Assembly (NCBI GenBank): GCA_023228945.1
Contig: JALOAI010000031.1
Location: 1 to 52,861 of the forward strand
Origin: Pigmentiphaga sp.
GTDB lineage: Bacteria; Pseudomonadota; Gammaproteobacteria; Burkholderiales; Burkholderiaceae_B
DNA: 52,861 nt
Direction: 5' to 3'
Made by a program: the position numbers and the translations under genes. Under the pieces are notes generated by a model. That model did not search any database and was not told the DNA's origin. It saw nothing but the letters and a program-made list of their open reading frames with translations. This document shows, piece by piece, positions 33,080 to 39,560 of this stretch; position 1 is the first letter of the stretch, and each line of letters starts with the position of its first letter.

Positions 33080-33574
33080 ATGACAAAACTTCCCGGATAT
33101 CTGATCGGCTATGTGGCCTCGATCCTGATCCTGAACCTGGCCTTCAGCTACGTCCCGATGGTCGACCTCGGCTTCGGACTGTTCAGCCCCATGGCGGTCC
33201 TCGCCGGCCTTGTCTTTGTGCTGCGCGACTACGCCCAGCGGCAGGTCGGCCACTGGGTCCTTGGTGGCATGGCCGCCGGCGCCCTCCTGTCCTTTTGGCT
33301 GGCCGACCCGTTCGTCGCCACCGCATCTGTGGCTGCGTTCGTCGTGTCCGAGCTCGGCGACTGGCTTCTCTACACCATCACCAAGAAGCCGTTCCACCAG
33401 CGGGTGCTGGTCAGCTCCGTCTTGGCGACTCCGATCGACACCGCCGTCTTTCTGTACCTGATCGACGGGATGACGGCGGGCACTTTCGTCCTGATGGTGG
33501 CGGCCAAGATGGTGGCGGCGTTGGCGGTCTGGTATATGTATCATCGCCGCCCGGCCTACCTCCGCCCGGCTTGA
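33080..33574 (+). CDS. Queuosine-precursor transporter (VUT/YhhQ-like)
   Basis: 164 residues with about five hydrophobic helices. The family pattern is visible: VFVLRDYAQRQVGH in the first half, then ASVAAFVVSELGDWLLYTIT, KPFHQRVLVSS and TPIDTAVFLYLIDG, matching the A-x-x-x-A-F-x-x-S...D and S-x-x-I-D-x-x-x-F text of YhhQ-type proteins. YhhQ imports preQ0/preQ1. With the QueC-like and DpdA-like genes downstream, it would supply or top up 7-deazaguanine precursor for DNA modification. Confidence 0.75.
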   Translation: MTKLPGYLIGYVASILILNLAFSYVPMVDLGFGLFSPMAVLAGLVFVLRDYAQRQVGHWVLGGMAAGALLSFWLADPFVATASVAAFVVSELGDWLLYTITKKPFHQRVLVSSVLATPIDTAVFLYLIDGMTAGTFVLMVAAKMVAALAVWYMYHRRPAYLRPA

Positions 33575-33609
33575 TCTCGGCGCGGCCCTCTGGTATAAAC
33601 CGGAGGGCC
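33571..33609 (+). promoter_or_regulatory. Promoter with palindrome centred on the -10 box
   Basis: TTGATC (33571-33576), 17 bases, TATAAA (33594-33599). The -10 is the centre of an imperfect palindrome: GGCCCTCTGG to the left and CCGGAGGGCC to the right (33584-33609), one G-T mismatch in ten. A bound dimer would occlude the -10. It drives the 66-residue gene and RNase H operon. Confidence 0.65.
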
Positions 33610-33629
33610 AACACCAAAGGAGCAGAGAC

Positions 33630-33830
33630 ATGAGTACTTTCGATATAGATCGTAAATACTCCGAAAACGAAGTTGCCATCCTGGCCCCGCAGCTCTTCAA
33701 TGTTCTCAAGAAGGACTTTGTATGGGGTCCGGGAGCTTGGGGGACAAACCCTCGAGTGCGGGCGGCGGCCACTATTCTCTTCGAAGAAGGGGAGATATTT
33801 GGAGGCTATTTGAATGCGGCCGCCGAATAA
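33630..33830 (+). CDS. Hypothetical protein, 66 residues
   Basis: MSTFDIDRKYSENEVAILAP, then helical text with VWGPGAWGTNPRVRAAATIL. AAGGAG precedes the ATG. Overlaps the RNase H start by 17 bases. Not recognised. Confidence 0.6.
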   Translation: MSTFDIDRKYSENEVAILAPQLFNVLKKDFVWGPGAWGTNPRVRAAATILFEEGEIFGGYLNAAAE

Positions 33831-34365
33831 AGCGACCGTCATCACCGATGCCAGCTTCTGTCCAGATACCAAAATCGGCACTTGGGCCGGCTGGATCAAG
33901 ATGGATGTTCCACCCTACCCTGGCCCCATCAGAGGAAGCGGTCGGCTGCGCCACAGCGAGGACTCGACCACCGCCGAGGTCATGGCGGCCGCCAATGGCT
34001 GCTACCTGGCCGCGGCTAACGGGGCCTCGCACATCCTTCTGCAGTCGGATTGCATGGCTGTGATTCATCTGGTCGAGGGCCGCGGGAAAGCGGAACGCCT
34101 GCTGGCCATCTGGGAAGATTTGATGGGGAGGGGTGTCATGGCTGGGGTCTTCATCACGGCACGCCATGTCAAAGGACACGGGCGAATCCACAACGCCCGC
34201 ACCTGGGTCAACGACTGGTGCGATCGCACCGCCTATGAAATTATGAGGAAAGCCCGTGCAGAACATCGGACCGCGAATTATCAAAGCCATCGACAAAAAC
34301 GTGCAGCAGGTGGAAGCCCGCCGGAAAGGTCGAACCCATCTTGGAGCATCTGTCCTCGGCCGTAA
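33814..34365 (+). CDS. Ribonuclease HI
   Basis: 183 residues. The four catalytic acids are visible: Asp12 (ITDASFCP), Glu55 (TTAEVMAAANG), Asp79 (LLQSDCMAV) and Asp134 (WVNDWCDRT); HVKGHG near 118 is the usual His loop. It would remove RNA primers. The final 37 residues are basic and Ser/Pro-rich and are encoded out of frame over the start of the next gene; they are probably not part of the fold. Confidence 0.85.
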   Translation: MRPPNKATVITDASFCPDTKIGTWAGWIKMDVPPYPGPIRGSGRLRHSEDSTTAEVMAAANGCYLAAANGASHILLQSDCMAVIHLVEGRGKAERLLAIWEDLMGRGVMAGVFITARHVKGHGRIHNARTWVNDWCDRTAYEIMRKARAEHRTANYQSHRQKRAAGGSPPERSNPSWSICPRP

Positions 34366-35158
34366 ATGCCTGCGGCAGATCTGGTACGGCTTCCGATGGA
34401 TGCACATCACACAGCACCAAGGTCGGATGCTGCGCCTGTTTGCCCGCGGTCACCGGGAGGAAGCCAAGTTTATTGAGCTGCTGCGCGGGCTGGGGATGCT
34501 GGTCCAGGAAGGGCCGGAGACTGGCGGCCAGTTCACCTTCTCCGACCATAACGGGCATTTCGGCGGGTCTTGCGATGGCATAGTCCATCAGATCGAGAAG
34601 GTGTTCCCAGATATGCCCTTGGATGGTCCGGGGCTGGCAGAGTTCAAGACCGCCGGCGAGAAGGCTTTCATCGACATGGCTGGCAAACTGGAGGACTATC
34701 GCAAATGGGTGACGGATCCGGTCGGCCGGACCTTCCCCGGCAAGGGGGTTCTGACCAGCAAGCCGGAGCATTACGTCCAGATGCAGGTCTACATGCACTA
34801 CTTCAAGTTGAAGTGGGCGCTTTATATGGTGGTCTGCAAAAACACCGACGACCTTTATATCGAGATCATCCACTACAAGCCGGAGGTGGCCGAGGCCTAC
34901 GCCGATCGGGCGCGGCAGATCGTGGAAGCCGGCCACCCGCCCCCGCGCATCAGCCAAGACCCGTCCTGGTGGGAATGCAAGTTCTGCGACTTCCGGGAGA
35001 TCTGCCACAGGAGGGCGGTGCCGGCGAAGAACTGCCGGTCTTGCATATACTCCAAACCGGTTGAAAACGCCGGCTGGGCATGCGATAAATTCCACAGCGC
35101 CATCCCACCAGACTTCATCCAGCAGGGCTGCGACAACTGGGACCCGATAATGGAATGA
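34256..35158 (+). CDS. Cas4-like PD-(D/E)XK exonuclease with Fe-S cluster
   Basis: 300 residues from GTG 34256 (GAGGAAAG ahead). Cys38 (GRKCLRQIWYG), then Asp107 (GGSCDGIV), Glu129-x-Lys131 (LAEFKTA) and Gln in YVQMQVYMH build the PDDEXK centre; Cys241, Cys244 and Cys250 (CKFCDFREIC) complete a 4Fe-4S site. A second Cys group follows (NCRSCIYSKP). Such nucleases resect DNA ends for annealing by Sak4-type recombinases. The gene overlaps the RNase H gene by 110 bases. Confidence 0.85.
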   Translation: MQNIGPRIIKAIDKNVQQVEARRKGRTHLGASVLGRKCLRQIWYGFRWMHITQHQGRMLRLFARGHREEAKFIELLRGLGMLVQEGPETGGQFTFSDHNGHFGGSCDGIVHQIEKVFPDMPLDGPGLAEFKTAGEKAFIDMAGKLEDYRKWVTDPVGRTFPGKGVLTSKPEHYVQMQVYMHYFKLKWALYMVVCKNTDDLYIEIIHYKPEVAEAYADRARQIVEAGHPPPRISQDPSWWECKFCDFREICHRRAVPAKNCRSCIYSKPVENAGWACDKFHSAIPPDFIQQGCDNWDPIME

Positions 35159-36966
35159 AGAAGCAACCGCGGGACTACCAGATCGCAGGCGCGGACGCCC
35201 TGTGGTCGCATGTCCACACAAAGCCCGGATCCAACCCGCTGGTCCTGATGCCCACCGGATCGGGAAAGAGCCTCACCATGGCCATGTTCATTGCCGGGAT
35301 GGTCCAGACCTACCCGCACTTGCGGTTCCTTAGCTTGACTCACGTCAAGGAGCTGGTCGCCGGCAACTATCGAGAGCTGATGGAGCTTTGGCCGACCGCT
35401 CCGGCTGGAATCTATTCCGCCGGGCTGGGCCGGAAGGATGTTCATGGCCAGATCACCTTCGCCGGGATCGACTCCATCGGGCGGAATATCGGGCGTTTTG
35501 GGCACATTGACTTTGTGGTGGTGGACGAGGCCCACCGGATCAGCGATAACGAGAAATCAACCTACCAGAAGGTGTTTGCAACCCTGCGCCAGCGCAACCC
35601 GAATCTGATAGTCATCGGCTTTACGGCCACCGGTTTCCGGATGGGCACCGGGATGCTGACGGACGGCAGCCTATTTGACGAAATCTGCTTCGACCTCTCT
35701 AGCGCCGAGGCCTTCGTCTGGATGGTCCAGCAGCGGTACCTGCTCCGGCTCGTCTCCAAAAACCCGGGCATCCAGGTCGACGAGTCCAAAGTCAAGATCC
35801 GGGCCGGCGAATACGAGGAGAAATCCGCCTCCGCGGCCTTCCGAGAGCAAGACATCCTGGAGAAAGCCGTCGATATAATGATCGCGCATGCCGAGGAAGA
35901 AGGCCGGCAGGCGTGGTTGACCTTTGCCCAAAGCATCGACGACGCCGAGCTGTTGGCGGATATGTTTCGGTACAAGGGCTACCCGGTCGAAGCCGTCCAC
36001 AGCAAGCGGGGGGACCGCGACGACGTCCTCGCCAAGCACCGGCGGGGCGAGCTGATCGGGGTAGTCAACAAGGATGTCCTGACTACGGGCTACGACGATC
36101 CGCGGATCGACTTGATCGGCGTCCTGCGGCTGACTCGTAGTCCGGGGCTTTGGGTGCAGCTGTTGGGGCGCGGCACCCGCCCCCTGTGGACGCCCGGATA
36201 TGACATTTCGACATGGGAAGGACGCGAGGCCTCCATCCTGGCCAGCCCCAAGCAGAATTGCCGGGTGCTAGACTTCGCCGGGAACATCCTGCGTCTGGGT
36301 CCGATCAACTACCCAACGATCCCCAAACAAAAGAAGAAAGGGGGTGGAACGCCGCCGGTCCGCGAGTGCCCGGAGTGCGGAACCCATAACCACATCAGCT
36401 TGCGCTGCTGCGAGGAGTGTGGCTACGAGTTCCCGGTCCAGCAGAAGGTCAAGGCCGAGGCCAGCTCACAGGAGCTGGTGGTTGACTTGAACAATCTGCC
36501 GCCGCCAGCGCCAAAAGAGTACGGGGTTTTCCGGGTGGATCAAATGATTGCCGCTCCACACAAAGGGCGGAACGGGAAGCCGGATTCGATGCGCGTGGAC
36601 TACTTCTGCGGCGTCCGGAGGTTCTCTAAATGGGTCTGCTTGCAGCACGGTGGGTTCCCGCGAAAGGATGCCGAGCGTTGGTGGAAGCGGCACGCCGGCA
36701 CCTTCGCCCCGGCCACGGCTGAAGAAGGTGTCGCGCGCTTTGGCGAATGCGACAAGCCGCATTACCTGAAGGTCTGGGTCAACGGCAAATACCCACAGAT
36801 CGAAGGATATGACTTCGAAGGGCTGGCGTTTGAGTTACCTCCGGAGTTGGGCGGTCCGCCGAAGGCCCTGGACCAAGACGCCGCAAAGGAAGCCGCGGAC
36901 CTCGCGGAAAAATCCCGGGTCGATGCCCTTGTGAAGGAGATGTTCGATGACGAAATCCCCTTCTGA
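35155..36966 (+). CDS. SF2 helicase with zinc ribbon and SSB-like C-terminal tip
   Basis: 603 residues. Motif I PTGSGKS (33-39), motif II DEAH (124-127), motif III FTATG near 155, and motif VI QLLGRGTRP near 340. After the helicase core comes a zinc ribbon, CPECGTHNHISLRCCEECGY near 405, then a domain of unknown type. The protein ends KEMFDDEIPF, closely matching the acidic tip of bacterial SSB (E. coli DFDDDIPF). The tip could dock host SSB-binding proteins. ATGA overlap with the nuclease gene suggests joint action at DNA ends. Confidence 0.85.
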   Translation: MKKQPRDYQIAGADALWSHVHTKPGSNPLVLMPTGSGKSLTMAMFIAGMVQTYPHLRFLSLTHVKELVAGNYRELMELWPTAPAGIYSAGLGRKDVHGQITFAGIDSIGRNIGRFGHIDFVVVDEAHRISDNEKSTYQKVFATLRQRNPNLIVIGFTATGFRMGTGMLTDGSLFDEICFDLSSAEAFVWMVQQRYLLRLVSKNPGIQVDESKVKIRAGEYEEKSASAAFREQDILEKAVDIMIAHAEEEGRQAWLTFAQSIDDAELLADMFRYKGYPVEAVHSKRGDRDDVLAKHRRGELIGVVNKDVLTTGYDDPRIDLIGVLRLTRSPGLWVQLLGRGTRPLWTPGYDISTWEGREASILASPKQNCRVLDFAGNILRLGPINYPTIPKQKKKGGGTPPVRECPECGTHNHISLRCCEECGYEFPVQQKVKAEASSQELVVDLNNLPPPAPKEYGVFRVDQMIAAPHKGRNGKPDSMRVDYFCGVRRFSKWVCLQHGGFPRKDAERWWKRHAGTFAPATAEEGVARFGECDKPHYLKVWVNGKYPQIEGYDFEGLAFELPPELGGPPKALDQDAAKEAADLAEKSRVDALVKEMFDDEIPF

Positions 36967-37138
36967 TCTTGAGACCGCCGTCCTGGACCTAATCGAGAGG
37001 GCTCGGCTCTATCGGAGCTGCCCGACCTGCCAGCACTTCGAGGAGTCCTCGGAGATCTGCGATCTTGCGGGTGGGCGCCCGCCAGCAAGAATCATCGCGA
37101 TGGGGTGCGACAAATATCTTGAGGAACCGCCGTTTTAG
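36947..37138 (+). CDS. Small Cys-rich protein ending in EEPPF
   Basis: 63 residues, MTKSPSDLETAVLDLIERAR, then CPTCQHF, ICDLAGG and a late Cys (GCDKYLEEPPF), consistent with one zinc site. It overlaps the helicase gene by 20 bases. Its acidic Pro-Phe end recalls the helicase tip and bacterial SSB. Not a family I recognise; similar Cys-rich text also occurs at the end of the Cas4-like protein (NCRSCIYSKPVENAGWACDK). Confidence 0.6.
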   Translation: MTKSPSDLETAVLDLIERARLYRSCPTCQHFEESSEICDLAGGRPPARIIAMGCDKYLEEPPF

Positions 37139-37141
37139 GTG

Positions 37142-37170
37142 TTGACTAGTCCCTCGTGTGCGCCTATATT
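37142..37170 (+). promoter_or_regulatory. Promoter upstream of the paralogue 2 gene
   Basis: TTGACT, 17 bases, TATATT. A short palindrome GACTAGTC overlaps the -35. The gene's start is 32 bases beyond the -10, behind AAGGAGCACCACGCC. Confidence 0.7.
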
Positions 37171-37201
37171 GGGTGTATAGAGGAACAAGGAGCACCACGC
37201 C

Positions 37202-37762
37202 ATGAAAACCTACACCCGCGCTCGCGCCGCCAAAGCCGCTCTCCAAAAGATCCTGGACATGCATGAGGCCGAGGACTTCGAGGTCCAGACATTCCTGGTG
37301 GAAGAGGGGCGTTTCAGCGCCGACGTCATCTTCGCCGCCTACCCAGCGCCGGAACTGGTGGACGATTTGTCGGCGGCCGGCTTTAACTTTGGGTGGGATC
37401 CCGCGGGGGCACCGGCCGAGATGGCCGACACCGCCGTCGATCCCGCTCCGGAGATCACGGAAATCGAAACGTTGACCGAAGGTCCGGTGGAGGATATGAC
37501 AGCCGCGGAGATTCCCGCCGCTGGCGGGCTGGCCGACAAGCTGGATGTCCGCGGCGTCGAACCCAAGGCGCCCCGCAAGCCGGCGTATGTCGCCGAGACC
37601 TCGACCGTGGAAGGCCCCACCAAACGCGTGTGGGCCATCGCCGATTCCATGACGGGCGCGACCCGCAAGCAAGTGATCGACGCTTGTCGCGAGGCGGGGA
37701 TCGCTTTCGGCACGGCTCGTACTCAGTACCAGAAATGGTTTACCGCGAATAAAGTAGGGTAA
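37202..37762 (+). CDS. Two-domain protein with VW-IAD/TQY-W module (paralogue 2)
   Basis: 186 residues. N-terminal alpha/beta domain (MKTYTRARAAKAALQKILDM, then DVIFAAYPAPELVDDLSAAG), an acidic Pro/Ala linker, and the C-terminal module KRVWAIADSMTGATRKQVID followed by ACREAGIAFGTARTQYQKWF. Both domains correspond to those of the leftward gene at 23399-23848, in the same order. Likely a DNA- or protein-binding pair; function unknown. Confidence 0.65.
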   Translation: MKTYTRARAAKAALQKILDMHEAEDFEVQTFLVEEGRFSADVIFAAYPAPELVDDLSAAGFNFGWDPAGAPAEMADTAVDPAPEITEIETLTEGPVEDMTAAEIPAAGGLADKLDVRGVEPKAPRKPAYVAETSTVEGPTKRVWAIADSMTGATRKQVIDACREAGIAFGTARTQYQKWFTANKVG

Positions 37763-37777
37763 CCAAGCATTTTCCCC

Positions 37778-37806
37778 TTGACCCCAAACCGGGGTCAGGG
37801 TAGGAT
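37778..37806 (+). promoter_or_regulatory. Promoter with operator-like palindrome in the spacer
   Basis: TTGACC (37778-37783), 17 bases, TAGGAT (37801-37806). TGACCCC-AAACC-GGGGTCA (37779-37797) is a perfect 7-bp inverted repeat filling the spacer, the same design as at 22932-22960 on the other arm. Confidence 0.65.
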
Positions 37807-37861
37807 AAACCTACTAGAGCTTCAACCCGAAGAACCCAGCAACCACAAAGGAACCCGAACC

Positions 37862-38206
37862 ATGAACGATGCCGTCGAAACCCCCGTCGCCGAAGAACCG
37901 AAAGCCGCGAAGCCCCGCAACGAGTCCCAGAACGGCGTCTCGAAGCCGGCCGCCGGTACCAAGACCGGCCGTGTCTGGGAAATCGCGGACGCCATCTCGG
38001 CCAAGCTGCAGCGCCCCGCCCTTCGTGAAGAGGTCATGAGGGCCTGCGAGGACGAGGGCATCAACCGCGGCACCATCGCCACGCAGTATGCCCGCTGGAC
38101 CCAGTTCTACGGCGTGTCGAAGGAAGATCGCCAGGCGGCGCGCGAAGCTGCGAAGCCCCCGAAGCCGGTCAAGGAGCCCGCGGCCCCGGCGCCCACCGAA
38201 GCCTGA
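37862..38206 (+). CDS. Short protein with VW-IAD/TQY-W module (paralogue 3)
   Basis: 114 residues from ATG 37862 with AAAGGAA upstream. An acidic/Lys leader of about 35 residues, the module GRVWEIADAISAKLQRPALR then EEVMRACEDEGINRGTIATQ, and a basic Pro/Ala tail (KPPKPVKEPAAPAPTEA). It lacks the N-terminal domain of its two paralogues. Separate promoter. The flexible charged ends around a helical core suggest a nucleic-acid binder. Confidence 0.65.
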   Translation: MNDAVETPVAEEPKAAKPRNESQNGVSKPAAGTKTGRVWEIADAISAKLQRPALREEVMRACEDEGINRGTIATQYARWTQFYGVSKEDRQAAREAAKPPKPVKEPAAPAPTEA

Positions 38207-38231
38207 TCCAGGTCTCCGGTACCGTCCGGTA

Positions 38232-38306
38232 GCCCTGCCCGTCCATGGGCAGGGCGTATCAAAACGGACAACGGCCGGTACGGAGGTGGGACTCCATACC
38301 GGCCGT
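38232..38306 (+). promoter_or_regulatory. Two strong hairpins upstream of the QueC-like gene
   Basis: First: GCCCTGCCC (38232-38240) pairs with GGGCAGGGC (38247-38255). Second: ACGGCCGGTA (38271-38280) pairs with TACCGGCCGT (38297-38306), with an inner GGAG/CTCC extension and a 6-base loop. Neither is followed by a T-run. A third small GGGGC/GCCCC hairpin lies at about 38316-38328. I see no sigma70 promoter directly ahead of the gene. This could be a terminator pair or a structured, possibly regulated, leader. Confidence 0.6.
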
Positions 38307-38352
38307 CTTCATTCAGGGGCGCCGCCCCATACCCATCCAAGGAGCACCACCA

Positions 38353-39234
38353 ATGAAACTCGATCCCAATCACGCCGTCGTCGTCCTGTCCGGCGGGCAG
38401 GACAGCACCACCTGCCTGTTCTGGGCCGCGAAGCGGTACGGTAAGGTTTCCGCGGTCACCATCGACTATGGCCAACGCCACGCTGTCGAGCTCCAGGCGG
38501 CCCAACGGGTCTACGCCTTGGCCAAAGCGCAGCGCCCGGGCGTGGAATGGGGCGCCCATGTCACCGCCCCTGTGGGCGCCATTCTGCAGTCCTCCTCCCC
38601 GCTGGTCTCGGAAAACGAGCTGGAACAATACGCCGACTACCGCAGTCTGCCGGGCGGGCTGGAAAAAACCTTCGTTCCACTCCGGAATCAGCTGTTTCTG
38701 ACCATCGCTGCCAACTGGGCGGTCCACTGGGGTGCCGGGAGCTTGGTTACCGGTGTCTGCCAAGAGGACTACGGTGGCTACCCCGATTGCCGGGAAGCCT
38801 TTATCGGGGCGGTCGAAGAAGCCATCAATCAGGGGCTTGGGCTGGCGCCGGACCCCGAAGACCCCGAGTACGAATACTCGGTCTATCCCGGCCAGTTCTG
38901 CATCAAAACCCCGCTGATGCACCTGACCAAAGCGCAGTCCGTCCACTTGGCCCGGGAGGTTGGGGCCATGACGGCGCTGGCCTTCAGCCACACCAGCTAT
39001 GACGGCCAATATCCGCCCACAGGGAAGGATCATGCCACGCTACTGCGGGCCAAAGGATTCGCCGAGGCCGGGTGCGCGGACCCGCTGGTGGCGCGGGCCT
39101 TCTTGGATGGGCTGATGGAGTGCCCGGACGAGCTGCGCAGCCCCAGTGATGGGTCTTTCATTGCCGAAGGCGGGGCGCTGCTCCGGTCAATCGAGGAGGC
39201 CGGCGCCTTCTTGGAAGAGCAAGGACTCCTGTGA
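38353..39234 (+). CDS. queC: QueC-like 7-cyano-7-deazaguanine synthase lacking zinc cysteines
   Basis: 293 residues. The ATP-binding motif SGGQDSTT (13-20), TIDYGQRHAVE (36-46), FVPLRNQLFL (108-117), TGVCQEDYGGYPDCR (133-147) and the closing LRAKGFAEAG (231-240) are all QueC. In QueC four Cys near the C-terminus bind zinc; here the same positions read Ser215, Thr223, Asp226 and Thr229 (SYDGQYPPTGKDHAT), so the site is absent. An insert of about 12 residues (APDPEDPEYEYS) lies near 165-176. Expected product preQ0, or a variant base. Ribosome site GGAGCACCACC. Confidence 0.88.
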   Translation: MKLDPNHAVVVLSGGQDSTTCLFWAAKRYGKVSAVTIDYGQRHAVELQAAQRVYALAKAQRPGVEWGAHVTAPVGAILQSSSPLVSENELEQYADYRSLPGGLEKTFVPLRNQLFLTIAANWAVHWGAGSLVTGVCQEDYGGYPDCREAFIGAVEEAINQGLGLAPDPEDPEYEYSVYPGQFCIKTPLMHLTKAQSVHLAREVGAMTALAFSHTSYDGQYPPTGKDHATLLRAKGFAEAGCADPLVARAFLDGLMECPDELRSPSDGSFIAEGGALLRSIEEAGAFLEEQGLL

Positions 39235-39473
39235 TGCTGGCGCACCTGATTGGATTCCTCGGGATGGCCTGCGTCGTGACGGCCTATTTCATGATCACCG
39301 AAAAACGGTGGACTACGGACTCCCAGATTTACCACTGGGTCAACCTGGCGGGAGCGGTCCTTCTCCTGGTCAGCCTGCTGGTCCACTTCAATCTCGGGTC
39401 TTTCATCATCGAGATTTTCTGGATCGGAATTGCCTTGCGGGGGCTGGTTAAAGCCGGTCCGGCCCGGACATAG
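39234..39473 (+). CDS. Small membrane protein, CBU_0592-like
   Basis: 79 residues from ATG 39234 (TGATG overlap with the QueC-like stop). Three hydrophobic helices: LAHLIGFLGMACVVTAYFMI, VNLAGAVLLLVSLLVHFNL and IIEIFWIGIALRGL. The polar pattern (TDSQIYHWVNLAG) matches small CBU_0592-type membrane proteins. Being translationally coupled to queC and followed by dpdA it may belong to the same pathway, perhaps precursor uptake, though that is inference. Confidence 0.6.
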   Translation: MLAHLIGFLGMACVVTAYFMITEKRWTTDSQIYHWVNLAGAVLLLVSLLVHFNLGSFIIEIFWIGIALRGLVKAGPART

Positions 39474-39494
39474 GGCTGTCGGGCGGGGGAGGGC

Positions 39495-39523
39495 TTTCCA
39501 TGGCCTTCCCCCTGCCTTATAAA
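39495..39523 (+). promoter_or_regulatory. Promoter upstream of the DpdA-like gene
   Basis: TTTCCA, 17 bases, TATAAA. The start point would be about 30 bases upstream of the ATG at 39561, which follows GGGCACCACC. Confidence 0.5.
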
Positions 39524-39560
39524 AGAGGGGCCTGTCGGGCGAAAAATAAGGGCACCACCT

